Source: Myceligenerans pegani (GTDB lineage: Bacteria > Actinomycetota > Actinomycetes > Actinomycetales > Cellulomonadaceae). From it: 64,000 bases of DNA. Where the stretch lies: assembly GCF_014892515.1 (NCBI RefSeq), contig NZ_JADBGR010000112.1, positions 62,001-126,000 of the forward strand, given 5' to 3'. Made by a program: the position numbers and the translations under genes. Positions 18,256 to 25,755 of the stretch are shown piece after piece (position 1 is the first letter of the stretch; the number at the start of each line of letters is the position of its first letter). Under the pieces are notes generated by a model. That model did no database searches. It was not told the DNA's origin and worked only from the letters and a program-made list of their open reading frames with translations.

Positions 18256-19050
18256 TCAACCCCGGCTCTCGGCCGACCTGACGGTCACTTCTCGCGCGGG
18301 GTGGACGGCGAGGTCCACGATCGTCCGGTCGCCGAGGGGCGCGTCCAGCTCGAGGGTGAACGGCGTCGGCGGGTTGGACGGGCAGTTCTGTCCGCCCGAC
18401 TGCGGCCGTACGCCGATGACGATCTCGATCCGGTCCTCCAGCTCGGCCAGGTGGTCGACCTCGATCCGGCCGTCGGCCGGCTCGCCGCTCGCGCACGCGA
18501 CCTCGGTCACGAGCAGGTCGATCGTCATGGCGGCAGGGTCCGGCGGGGCGCCCGGGTCGAGGGCGACGATCGCGTCGCCGAGCCCGCCCATGTCGTACCG
18601 CAGCGCGCAGTCGCCGGCACGCATCAGCTGCCAGCCCTCGCCGCCCCACTCGGTCTCGTCCATCCACTCGAACCCGATGACCTCGTGGGTCCGCACCTCG
18701 CCGTCGTCGTGCTCGCGGGGTGCGGGCAGCTCACGGACCAGGTAGACCTCGGTGCTCGTCTCCGTGAGGATGCGCCATTCCCGGGGGTCGACGTCGCGGG
18801 CGTCGGGGGTGTCGAGGGCGGCGGCGGCCTTGTCGCCGAGCTGGTCGGCGGTGGCGCCGTCGGACAGCACCGCGCCGGGGACGATCGTGCCCTGGCACAG
18901 GTACTCGGGCTCGTCGCCCCCGGCGGACGGGACTCCGGCGGCCTCGCTGGTCGCGGACACGCCGACGGAGCCCGCCTGGGCACAGCCGACGAGGAGCAGG
19001 GCCGCCGCGCCCAGCGCCGGCACGGTGCGCAGGAGAACGGTTCGTCGCAT
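18256..19050 (-). CDS. Lipoprotein of unknown function
   Basis: A 264-residue exported lipoprotein. Signal peptide MRRTVLLRTVPALGAAALLL is followed by the lipobox LLVGC. The mature protein is acidic with two cysteine-containing regions (EYLCQGTIV, DCALRYDMGG, VACASGEPADG, GGQNCPSNPP), which may form disulfides. No catalytic motif was recognised. ATG 19050 is preceded by GGGAGG. It lies downstream of the GNAT gene on the same strand with a gap of 76 bp. Confidence 0.75.
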   Translation of the reverse strand: MRRTVLLRTVPALGAAALLLVGCAQAGSVGVSATSEAAGVPSAGGDEPEYLCQGTIVPGAVLSDGATADQLGDKAAAALDTPDARDVDPREWRILTETSTEVYLVRELPAPREHDDGEVRTHEVIGFEWMDETEWGGEGWQLMRAGDCALRYDMGGLGDAIVALDPGAPPDPAAMTIDLLVTEVACASGEPADGRIEVDHLAELEDRIEIVIGVRPQSGGQNCPSNPPTPFTLELDAPLGDRTIVDLAVHPAREVTVRSAESRG

Positions 19051-19126
19051 CGGGAACCTCCCGGTCGGGGCCACTCGAAAGGCGGCGTCGTCTGCCCGGG
19101 ATGTGTCGCGGGCGGGCCCGTGCTTG

Positions 19127-20065
19127 CTACGCAAGGGTCAGGTCGATGCGGGACTCCGTGGGTTCCCAGCCCGCGGCGGCGAAGGCGCGGATCATGGGGA
19201 CGTTCGCGTCGTCGGTGTCGGCGATGAGGGTCGTGGCGCCGGCGGCCACCAGGTCTGCCGTGGCCGTGGCGACGAGTCGCCGCGCCAGGCCCTGTCCGCG
19301 GAAGCCCTCCGCGACGCCGACCTGGCAGACGAAGCCGTTCCCGTTCGGCATGGCGCGGCGGATCACGAGCCCGGCGTCCTGGCCGTCCTGGACGGCGATC
19401 CCGAAGCACTCGATCGGATCGGCGCCCAGCAGGTCGTCGGTCTCGTCGGCGGCCGCCCGATCCAGGCCCTTGGCCGCGACATTGGCCTGGTCCCGCACGT
19501 CCAGCGAGCCGGGCATCATCCGCCGGACGAACGCCTCGACCCGGGCGCGGTCCCCGGCGGGCTCGAGGTCGAGGTGCGCGATCCCCGCACCCATGTCGTC
19601 CCGCGGCGTGACGTGGTAGTGCCGGCGCGTGACGAGCACACGCCAGCCGTGGCGTGCGAACGCCTCGACGAGCTCCCGCACCGCGGGAACCACGAGCGGG
19701 TCGGGCGCGACCGGCGCGCTGAACGACGCCTCGACCTCGCCGCCGTGCGAGCGGGCCCAGTCGGTGGCCGCGCCCAGCAGGGTGTCGACGACGGCCGGGT
19801 CGCCGGGCAGGGCGAACAGGTCGACCAGTCCTTCGTCGTCGGACAGGTGGCGTGCCGCGACGAGCCCGCGCGTCCCGGCGTCGTCCACGGCGTCGGGGCC
19901 CGGGACGGACCACACGAGATCGGGCCGGCGCACGCCGCGGTCGAACAGGCGGTTCAGCGAGAAGTCCCCGAACAACTCACGCTGCCCGGCGACGGGGAAC
20001 GTGGGGGAGTGGGACTGGATGAGCGCGATCGCGTCGTCGCGCGTGGCAGGGGAGAAGAGGTGCAC
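19127..20065 (-). CDS. GNAT-family N-acetyltransferase (double-domain type)
   Basis: A 312-residue protein. The C-terminal half carries the GNAT core: CQVGVAEGFRGQGLARRLVA is the acetyl-CoA loop and TTLIADTDDANVPMIRAFAA the following strand-helix. The N-terminal half looks like a second, degenerate GNAT-like domain (HLFSPATRDDAIALIQSHSP). The acetylated substrate is unknown. GTG 20065 follows GGAGGA at eight bases. It lies 53 bp after the MerR gene on the same strand, so the two may be cotranscribed. Confidence 0.82.
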   Translation of the reverse strand: MHLFSPATRDDAIALIQSHSPTFPVAGQRELFGDFSLNRLFDRGVRRPDLVWSVPGPDAVDDAGTRGLVAARHLSDDEGLVDLFALPGDPAVVDTLLGAATDWARSHGGEVEASFSAPVAPDPLVVPAVRELVEAFARHGWRVLVTRRHYHVTPRDDMGAGIAHLDLEPAGDRARVEAFVRRMMPGSLDVRDQANVAAKGLDRAAADETDDLLGADPIECFGIAVQDGQDAGLVIRRAMPNGNGFVCQVGVAEGFRGQGLARRLVATATADLVAAGATTLIADTDDANVPMIRAFAAAGWEPTESRIDLTLA

Positions 20066-20118
20066 AGAGAGGATCCTCCGCCGCGTGACCGCCGGGCGGG
20101 AAGGGATTTCTCGCCGGT

Positions 20119-20502
20119 TCAGCGGGCGGCCGCCTCGCTCAGCAGCGCCGCGTGCTCCGTGCGGGTGAGGAACTCGCGGATGGTGTCGCGGCTGCGCGTG
20201 AGGCACGCGATGTTGTCCTCGATGCCGGAGAGCTGCGCGGCGAGCAACTCGGCGACCTGCCGGGGGCACGACGGCTCCCGCGCGGCCGCGGCGTCCTCCA
20301 TGTCGAGCAGCACCTTGACGAGCTTGGTCGTCAGGCCCGCGCGCACGAGGCTCGCCACGCGGGTCACCCGCTCGACGTGCTCCTCGCCGTAGGTCCGGTA
20401 CCCGTTGGACGCGCGGTCGGCGGTGAGCAGCCCCTGCTGCTCGTAGTACCGGATCAGCCGCGGCGCGACGTGCGTCCGCTCGGCCAGTTCACCGATCCTC
20501 AT
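20119..20502 (-). CDS. MerR-family transcriptional regulator
   Basis: A 127-residue regulator with the N-terminal MerR winged helix (MRIGELAERTHVAPRLIRYY, EQQGLLTADRASNGYRTY) and a C-terminal coiled-coil dimerisation helix. The effector region has one cysteine (REPSCPRQV), so it is not an obvious metal sensor; a drug or redox ligand is more likely. It is transcribed away from an MFS efflux gene. The shared spacer contains an inverted repeat of the kind MerR proteins bind, so it probably activates the pump. Confidence 0.88.
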   Translation of the reverse strand: MRIGELAERTHVAPRLIRYYEQQGLLTADRASNGYRTYGEEHVERVTRVASLVRAGLTTKLVKVLLDMEDAAAAREPSCPRQVAELLAAQLSGIEDNIACLTRSRDTIREFLTRTEHAALLSEAAAR

Positions 20503-20565
20503 CGCGACCCCTTCGCGCGCTCCTGCCGGGACGGCGTGATCCGCGGGTCACCTGTCCGACAGGGC

Positions 20566-20596
20566 TTGACATTGACATCAGTGTCAAAGTTTACGG
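20566..20596 (+). promoter_or_regulatory. Probable MerR-type operator and promoter of the MFS gene
   Basis: TTGACA at 20566-20571 is a perfect -35 hexamer. TGTCAA at 20582-20587 is its inverse complement, giving a dyad between TTGACA and TGTCAA. A weak -10 candidate (TTACGG) begins 19 bases after the -35. MerR-activated promoters characteristically have such over-long spacers with the dyad inside. The site lies between the divergent MerR and MFS genes. Confidence 0.6.
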
Positions 20597-20604
20597 TCTC
20601 GGAC

Positions 20605-21843
20605 ATGAAGACTCCACCACGTGACCCGGCGCCACGTGACCCGGCGCTGCCCTGGTCCTCGCTCCTCGTCCTCGGCGGCACCACGCTGCTCATGGTCACC
20701 GCCGAGATGCTCCCCACCGCCGTGCTGGGCCCGATGAGCGCCGGCCTCGGCGTGGCCGAGTCGAGCACCGGCATGCTCGTCTCGCTCTGGGCGGCCGTCG
20801 TCGTCGTGGCGAGCTTCCCCCTCGTCCGGCTCGTGCGCGACCGCGACCGACGGGCGGTCGTCGCCGGCGGCACCGTCGTCCTCGCCGCCTCGTCCGCGCT
20901 CACCGCGCTCGCCCCGACCTACACCGTCGCCGTCGGCGCCCGGCTGCTCGGCGCGGCCGCCGTCGGACTGCTCTGGGCCACGGTGAACGCGCACGTCGCG
21001 GACCTCGTCCCGGACCGCCACCTGGCCCGCGCCGTCGCCGTCGTCCTCGGCGGGGCCACGCTCGGCATGGTGCTCGGCACGCCCCTCGCGCGCCTCGTCG
21101 CCGACGCCGCCGGCTGGCGGGCCGCCTTCTGGGGGCTCGCCGCCCTCACCGCGGCGGCCGCGATCGCCGTCCGGCTCGTCGTCGCCCCGGCCCGTCAGCA
21201 CCGGCCGACGACGGCGGACCCCGGCGCGCCGGCCTCCCCGGCGGCCCGGCACGGCGTCGCGCCGCTGCTGGCCGTGACCGGACTCGTGGCGCTCGTCCTG
21301 GTGGGCCACTACGGCGCCTACACCTACATCACGCGCCTCACCGAGCAGGCGGCCGCGATCCTGCCCGGCGGGACCGGCTCGCTCTTGCTGGTCTTCGGCC
21401 TCGCCTCCGCCGTGGGCGTCGCTCTCGCCGGACGGTTCGGGGAGCGCACCGAACCCGCCCTCGTGGCGGCGACCGCGGCGACCGGCCTCACCCTGGCCGC
21501 GCTCGCGATCGACGCCGTCCCCGCCCTCGGGGTCGCCGTCGTGGCGGCCTGGGGCGTCGCGTCCGGAGCCCTGCCCCCGCTCGCGCAGACCCTCATCCTC
21601 CGTCTCGCCGGGCCCGAACGCCGTGCGTTCGCCGGGGCGCTGATCCCCGTCCTGTTCAACGGCGGGATCGCCGCCGGCGCCGCGCTGTTCTCCGCCCTGG
21701 TGGCGACCGCGGGCATCGCGGCGGTCCCGGTCCCCGCGGCCGCCGTCGTCGGGGCCGCGGCGGTCGGGCTGGGGCTCGCGGCCGGACGACGGCGGGCGGC
21801 CGAGCCGCGCAGGGCGGCTGAGGCCGCCGTGACGACCCTGTAG
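20605..21843 (+). CDS. MFS transporter, DHA1-type efflux
   Basis: A 412-residue, 12-segment major-facilitator transporter related to AraJ/YdhP-type sugar or drug efflux proteins. Features are TAEMLPTAVLGPMSAGLGVA in helix 1, RLVRDRDRRAVVAGG as the conserved loop 2-3, and the LGGATLGMVLGTPLARLVAD antiporter-type motif C region. ATG 20605 has no convincing ribosome site and may be leaderless. Regulation by the divergent MerR protein is inferred. The stop codon overlaps a TAGACT box that may start the small RNA-like element described next. Confidence 0.88.
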   Translation: MKTPPRDPAPRDPALPWSSLLVLGGTTLLMVTAEMLPTAVLGPMSAGLGVAESSTGMLVSLWAAVVVVASFPLVRLVRDRDRRAVVAGGTVVLAASSALTALAPTYTVAVGARLLGAAAVGLLWATVNAHVADLVPDRHLARAVAVVLGGATLGMVLGTPLARLVADAAGWRAAFWGLAALTAAAAIAVRLVVAPARQHRPTTADPGAPASPAARHGVAPLLAVTGLVALVLVGHYGAYTYITRLTEQAAAILPGGTGSLLLVFGLASAVGVALAGRFGERTEPALVAATAATGLTLAALAIDAVPALGVAVVAAWGVASGALPPLAQTLILRLAGPERRAFAGALIPVLFNGGIAAGAALFSALVATAGIAAVPVPAAAVVGAAAVGLGLAAGRRRAAEPRRAAEAAVTTL

Positions 21844-21846
21844 ACT

Positions 21847-21945
21847 CGCCGCAGACTTCCGGCATTCGTGCCGGCGGGATCCGAAATGAGACAGCGGATC
21901 GCGAAGGGCTCCACCGGCTCCACACCGGCGGGGCCCTTCGTGTTT
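21847..21945 (+). ncRNA. Structured leader-like RNA with its own promoter and terminator, no gene behind it
   Basis: TAGACT at 21841-21846 could serve as a -10 box. The following ~95 bases contain a perfect hairpin (CCGGCA-TTCG-TGCCGG, 21859-21874), a spacer containing GAGACAGCGGATCGCGAAGG, and a terminator hairpin. The arrangement recalls ribosomal protein L10 (rplJ) leaders of Actinobacteria, but no rplJ follows. It could be a displaced leader copy, an attenuated remnant, or a small RNA. The family assignment is recall-based and weak. Confidence 0.4.
21902..21945 (+). terminator. Rho-independent terminator
   Basis: CGAAGGGC (21902-21909) pairs with GCCCTTCG (21933-21940). The inner arms CCACCGG and CCGGCGG pair with one mismatch. 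The stem is followed by TGTTTT. It ends the RNA-like element and any read-through from the MFS gene. Confidence 0.75.
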
Positions 21946-22146
21946 TCCGGGTCAGGCGCGGTTCTTCTCTCGGACGCTGCGCAGCGGGCGCGGGCTGTGG
22001 TTCGGCCCCGCGCTGATCAGGGCGGATCCGCGGAGCCTGCTCCTCGACGGAAGCTCGCGTTGGATGTCCGATTTCCTCGACTTTACCGATCTATTGCCAT
22101 ACATTCGTGAGAAGACGAGGAGCCGGACCGGCCGGAGGTGGGCCGG

Positions 22147-22464
22147 ATGCGATGGACCCAGCGCAGCCTCTTGGTCGTGTCTTTCGGCGCCGTGGCGAAC
22201 CTCGCACTCAGCTTCGTGCCGAACGTCGTGCCACCCGCAGTCTCGGTCGTCATCGTGTGGTGCACGACTGCCGCGCTCGCCGTCATCGCGGTGGCCTATG
22301 TCTACGACCAGTCGGTGAGCAATCGCGAGCGGGTCGAGAGGGAACGTCGGCGTCTCATGGCCGAGGTTCGCAAGCTTCCGGGAATCGCCTGGGTGAGTGC
22401 CGACCGGAAGGATCTGAGCGCGTCGCTCGAGATTGGGGTCGCTCTCAATGGCGGTTGGCTATGA
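22147..22464 (+). CDS. Small membrane protein of unknown function
   Basis: A 105-residue protein with two N-terminal hydrophobic segments (LLVVSFGAVANLALSFV and VSVVIVWCTTAALAVIAVAY). An Arg/Glu-rich helix follows (DQSVSNRERVERERRRLMAE) that could form a short coiled coil, then a polar tail. No family recognised. ATG 22147 follows CCGGAGG at ten bases; a GTG at 22138 is in frame. Base composition is visibly lower in GC than the core genes, consistent with acquired DNA. Confidence 0.6.
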   Translation: MRWTQRSLLVVSFGAVANLALSFVPNVVPPAVSVVIVWCTTAALAVIAVAYVYDQSVSNRERVERERRRLMAEVRKLPGIAWVSADRKDLSASLEIGVALNGGWL

Positions 22465-22563
22465 CGTGCTTGAGGCACGCCGATCGCCCGCGCTCGGTCA
22501 CGGCGAGGAGCATGATGTCGTGAGGTGATGTCATGTAGGGCCAACTGTGACACGATCCAGGGC

Positions 22564-23304
22564 GTGCCTCTCGATCGAATCGCCGTGATGTCGGACGTCC
22601 ACGGCAACCTGACGGCTCTCGAAGCGGTGATCCGCGACATTGACTCGCGGGGCATCGAGCGGATCATCAACCTCGGTGACTTCGTGGGCAAAGGGCCGCG
22701 GGGCGCGGACGTCGTCGACCGCTGCGACAAGGAGTGCGACATCAACATCCGGGGGAACTGGGACGACTTCCTCCACACGATCGGCGAGGACGACGCCCCG
22801 GAGATGTGCTGGTGGCGGGACGAGGTGCGGGCGGATCAGCTGGAGTGGCTCCGCACGCTGCCGCTCAGCCACGACCTGGTCATGAGCGGGCGGCGGATTC
22901 GCCTGTACCACGCATCGGCGACGAGCCCGCATCACCGGGTCCGCGCGAAACACACCCGGGACGAGTTCGAGGGGATGTTCGCGAACACCGAGATGACCGG
23001 ACAGGGGCCGGTTCCGACGGTCGTCGGGTATGCCGACATCCATATGACCTACGTCGAAACCTGGCCGGATCGCACGCTCTTCAACGTCGGGAGTGTAGGG
23101 AATCCCCTGGACGAGCCCGTCCCGAGCTATGCGATCCTCGAGGGCGAGTTCGGGAACGAGGAGCCTGCGCCGTTCGGGATCCAGTTCGTCCGCGTCCCCT
23201 ACGACGTCGAGGCGGAGATCGCCGTGGCCGCTGACCTTGGCATGCCGGCGCTGGAGGCGTACGCGAAGGAGCTACGCACCGCCGTCTACCGCGGGCTCCA
23301 GTAG
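22564..23304 (+). CDS. Calcineurin-like metallophosphoesterase
   Basis: A 246-residue two-metal phosphoesterase. Motifs in order are MSDVHGN (metal site 1), NLGDFVGKGP, RGNWDD, LYHAS, and NVGSVGNP. The usual last metal motif GHxH reads GYADIHMTY here, so one expected histidine position is Asp while the following His is kept. Related proteins hydrolyse phosphomono- or phosphodiesters, and the substrate is unknown. GTG 22564 places the first motif near the N-terminus as in relatives; ATG 22528 is an alternative. Its 3' end overlaps the convergent methyltransferase by 19 bp. Confidence 0.8.
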   Translation: MPLDRIAVMSDVHGNLTALEAVIRDIDSRGIERIINLGDFVGKGPRGADVVDRCDKECDINIRGNWDDFLHTIGEDDAPEMCWWRDEVRADQLEWLRTLPLSHDLVMSGRRIRLYHASATSPHHRVRAKHTRDEFEGMFANTEMTGQGPVPTVVGYADIHMTYVETWPDRTLFNVGSVGNPLDEPVPSYAILEGEFGNEEPAPFGIQFVRVPYDVEAEIAVAADLGMPALEAYAKELRTAVYRGLQ

Positions 23305-24041
23305 CGAGAGATCCGGTCGGGAGGGGGCGAGCCGTCCGTGTGCCCGACGATGACGTCCAGCCAGGTCTTTCCCTCCACTTGGGGATCCACGAGGCATCGC
23401 TTGTCCAGGATCTCGAGACCGGCCGCTCTTACGAGCTCGATGAACGTCGCTTCCGCGTAGCGGCTGCGATAGCGGATGCGGGACCCGCGCGGCCCTTCCT
23501 TGAAGTCGAAGCCGCGCCAGTCCTTCTTCTCGACCGTGGTGGTCAGAAAGGCCGCCCCGCCGGGGGCGAGGTGTCTCCCGATCTGTCGGAGCACCTCCAG
23601 GTCGATTCCGGCGGGGAAGAGATGCACGAATGCCATGCCGAGGACGACGTCGAAGACCTTGCCCCTCAGCGGTGGTAGAGGTTCGCCGCCATTGTGGAAC
23701 TCGCGCCCGATCATCTTCACCCGCTCCAGCGGGGCCGCGTCGGCGCGAAGACGATGCCGGGTAACGCAGCGCATCGCCGCCGAGTACTCGACGGCCGTGA
23801 CCGTGAGACCCTGGCGCGCCAGCCACGAGGTGAAGACACCATCGGCACACCCGAGCTCGAGCGCGGTGGCCGCCCGACCGCCCCTCCCGTGAGCCGCTGC
23901 CAGCACGGGTTCGAGGAGCATGGGCGCGTCGATCGCGCGGGCCGCTGCGGTGGCGCGGTACGAGTCCACGAGATCCGAATATGCCGCGCGGTTGGTCTCG
24001 AGAATCGCGTTCAGTGCATGCGGAGCCGACCTGCTCGGCAC
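23286..24041 (-). CDS. Class I SAM-dependent methyltransferase
   Basis: A 251-residue methyltransferase. The SAM-binding motif is ATALELGCADGVFTSWLARQ, followed by LTVTAVEYSAAMRCVTRHR, GKVFDVVLGMAFVHLFPAG and HLAPGGAAFLTTTVEK. The C-terminal segment (YAEATFIELVRAAGLEILDK) resembles small-molecule methyltransferases. The start is GTG 24041. The insertion sequence sits 78 bp upstream of this start and may have separated the gene from its promoter or supplied a new one. The neighbouring metallophosphoesterase is convergent. Confidence 0.8.
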   Translation of the reverse strand: MPSRSAPHALNAILETNRAAYSDLVDSYRATAAARAIDAPMLLEPVLAAAHGRGGRAATALELGCADGVFTSWLARQGLTVTAVEYSAAMRCVTRHRLRADAAPLERVKMIGREFHNGGEPLPPLRGKVFDVVLGMAFVHLFPAGIDLEVLRQIGRHLAPGGAAFLTTTVEKKDWRGFDFKEGPRGSRIRYRSRYAEATFIELVRAAGLEILDKRCLVDPQVEGKTWLDVIVGHTDGSPPPDRISRYWSPR

Positions 24042-24118
24042 AGGCGCAGACAGGCCGAGGGGAGAGGCTGGTGGGTCGAGAATCTCGGGCTAGCCGGGGA
24101 CCTGCTCGGGCGGACTTA

Positions 24119-24135
24119 GACCTCGTTTCAGAATG
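24119..24135 (+). repeat. Left terminal inverted repeat of the IS
   Basis: GACCTCGTTTCAGAATG, the exact inverse complement of 24992-25008. It is preceded by the TTA target duplicate. Confidence 0.92.
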
Positions 24136-24187
24136 GTCGGCGTGTCCGCTATGCCTGACCTGCTGGTTCGGGGCAGGCTGCGGGTTC

Positions 24188-24999
24188 GTGATCGAGGATT
24201 TGGTTCCTGACCTGCTGTGGGAGCAGGTGGCTCCGTTGTTGCCGGCGCCGAAGCAGCGTCCGTACCGGCATCACGGTCGGCGGCGGGCTGATGACCGGGC
24301 GGTGCTGGCCGGGATCGTGTTCGTGCTGCGGCACGGGGTCGGCTGGCGGCAGGTCCCGAAGGACTCGTTGGGTGTCTCTGGCGTGACCTGCTGGCGGCGG
24401 TTGCGGGAGTGGACCGAGGCCGGCGTGTGGCCGAAGCTGCACGAGGCGGTGCTGGCCCAGATGCGCCGGGAAGGCCTGCTGGACCTGGAGGAGATGAGCA
24501 TCGACGGCTCCCACGTGCGGGCGCTCAAAGGGGGGACCGCGTCGGCCCCTCGCCGGTCGACCGGGGACGGCCTGGGTCCAAGCACCACCTGATCGTGGAC
24601 GCCGGCGGCACACCGTTGCAGGTCTCGCTGACCGGCGGGAACCGGCACGACGTGACCCAGCTGCTGCCCCTGATCGACACCCTCCCGGCGATCCGAGGAG
24701 TAGTGGGCAGGCCTCGGCGCAAGCCGCGGGTCCTGTACGCCGATCGCGGCTACGACTACGACAGGTACCGCCGCCAGATCCGCCAGCGGGGCATCACTCC
24801 GAAGGTCGCCCGCCGCAGTGTCGCCCACGGCTCCGGACTCGGCAAGAAACGCTGGGTCGTGGAACGTGGTTTCTCCTGGCTCCACCAGTTCAAACGCCTC
24901 CGAACCCGCTACGAGATCCGCGCCGACCTCCACCTCGGCCTCATGCACCTGGCCTGCGCCATCATCTGCTGGCGCAAACTCCCAGGACGGTCATTCTGA
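24188..24999 (+). CDS. IS5/IS427-type DDE transposase, made by -1 frameshift
   Basis: The first frame runs from GTG 24188 and would stop at 24592. The second frame continues to TGA 24997-24999. They join at the slippery run AAAGGGGGG near 24526-24534, where a -1 shift gives a continuous protein of about 270 residues (…ALKGGDRVGPSPVDRGRPG…). The N-terminal part has LVPDLLWEQVAPLLP and the HGVGWRQVP region. The catalytic triad shows as SIDGSH (D), LYADRGYD (D) and WVVERGFSWL (E). Programmed frameshifting is known in this IS group. Confidence 0.88.
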
Positions 25000-25008
25000 A
25001 ACGAGGTC
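24992..25008 (-). repeat. Right terminal inverted repeat of the IS
   Basis: CATTCTGAAACGAGGTC, the exact inverse complement of the left end. It is followed by the TTA duplicate at 25009-25011. Confidence 0.92.
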
Positions 25009-25011
25009 TTA

Positions 25012-25425
25012 GAACCTCTTCTGATGAGGGGAGGTCCTTGAGCGAGGTAAGGCCCGGCTTGAGCCTCCTGGGTGGCGCGGCAAATGGCGAGTTCATCTGG
25101 CTTCACACTCCTCACATGATCCTCAACTGCTCGCTGAGAAATGAGGCTGAGCGTGACGATCCAAGCACGCTCTGCGGGGAAGAATCCAACGACCTGCGGA
25201 AGGTCCGAAACGGCGATGCGGTTGTCCGATCGTGTTGCACGGGGAGCATCGGCCTGCGCGGGCTGATGACACGCCGCGTACATCCCGGCGCACCCCACCG
25301 CTTCGCCGGGTGGTCTGCAACCCACACGACGGATGAACCTGACGGGAATCCCCGCGCATCCCCGCGCAGCCGGACCACGACTCCCCTTGCCATCCCGGGA
25401 CGTTCACGGCAAAGTCGGGTGTGAT
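25012..25425. other. Gap without a convincing gene
   Basis: About 410 bp between the insertion sequence and the palindromic leader of the sdh operon. One plus-strand frame is open through much of it (25038-25424), but its translation has no recognisable domain, no ribosome site and unconvincing composition. The sequence is less GC-rich than the flanking genes. It may be intergenic DNA of the accessory patch or decayed sequence. Confidence 0.5.
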
Positions 25426-25462
25426 GCACCTCACGACGACGTGAGGTGCCTCCTCGAGGAGG
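25426..25462 (+). promoter_or_regulatory. Two consecutive palindromes in front of the sdh operon, the second covering the ribosome site
   Basis: Arms GCACCTCACG and CGTGAGGTGC (25426-25449, four-base loop ACGA) form a perfect 10-bp stem or a 24-bp protein-binding dyad. Directly next to it, CCTCCTCGAGGAGG (25449-25462) is a perfect 14-bp palindrome that contains the GAGGAGG ribosome site of the first gene. The pair looks like an operator or a translation-controlling structure for the operon. Which one cannot be told from sequence. Confidence 0.6.
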
Positions 25463-25467
25463 TGCGG

Positions 25468-25755
25468 ATGACGACCACCGAATACCTGACGCTTCGTCGC
25501 TCGATCGAGCAGTTGCGCCGCAGCGTGGCCGAGGTGCGCGACACCTTCGGCGACGGGCCCCAGGTGCGCCGGCTGGTGAACGATCTGGAACGGCTGGAGA
25601 TCGACGCGGGCGAACTCGCCGCGGCGCGCCCCGAGCATCCCGCCGGTACCGAGACCCGGGACACCATCTACGTCCCCGACACCCCGGAGGACTCCACCAT
25701 GTGGAGCGACGTCGACGAAGAGGGTCTCGGCGGCTACCACGGCGACCGGTCGTGA
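25468..25755 (+). CDS. Small conserved protein at the head of the sdh operon (Rv0250c-like by position)
   Basis: A 95-residue soluble, acidic protein (MTTTEYLTLRRSIEQLRRSV at the start, a helical region, then an acidic tail WSDVDEEGLGGYHGDRS). In mycobacteria a ~97-residue protein of unknown role sits at the same place before the Sdh1 genes, so this is probably its positional counterpart; sequence similarity was not tested. ATG 25468 follows GAGGAGG at five bases. Its stop overlaps the next GTG start (GTGA), implying coupled translation. Confidence 0.72.
   Translation: MTTTEYLTLRRSIEQLRRSVAEVRDTFGDGPQVRRLVNDLERLEIDAGELAAARPEHPAGTETRDTIYVPDTPEDSTMWSDVDEEGLGGYHGDRS

Larger units (their letters stand above)
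24119..25008 (+). mobile_element. Insertion sequence, IS5 family (IS427 group), complete
   Basis: An 890-bp element bounded by perfect 17-bp inverted repeats. It is flanked by a direct TTA on both sides (24116-24118 and 25009-25011), a 3-bp target duplication as expected for the IS427 group (TNA targets). Inside lies one transposase coded in two frames joined by a -1 shift. The intact ends, duplication and catalytic residues suggest recent, possibly still active, insertion. Confidence 0.9.

Noticed and set aside
22564-24041. Calling the phosphoesterase-methyltransferase pair a defence system
   Set aside because: The two genes are convergent, not one operon, and no nuclease, sensor or known defence partner lies beside them. 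Kept only as a lower-interest observation.
25038-25424. A 128-codon frame between the IS and the sdh leader
   Set aside because: The composition is irregular, with no ribosome site, no domain and no coupling to neighbours. Recorded as a gap instead.
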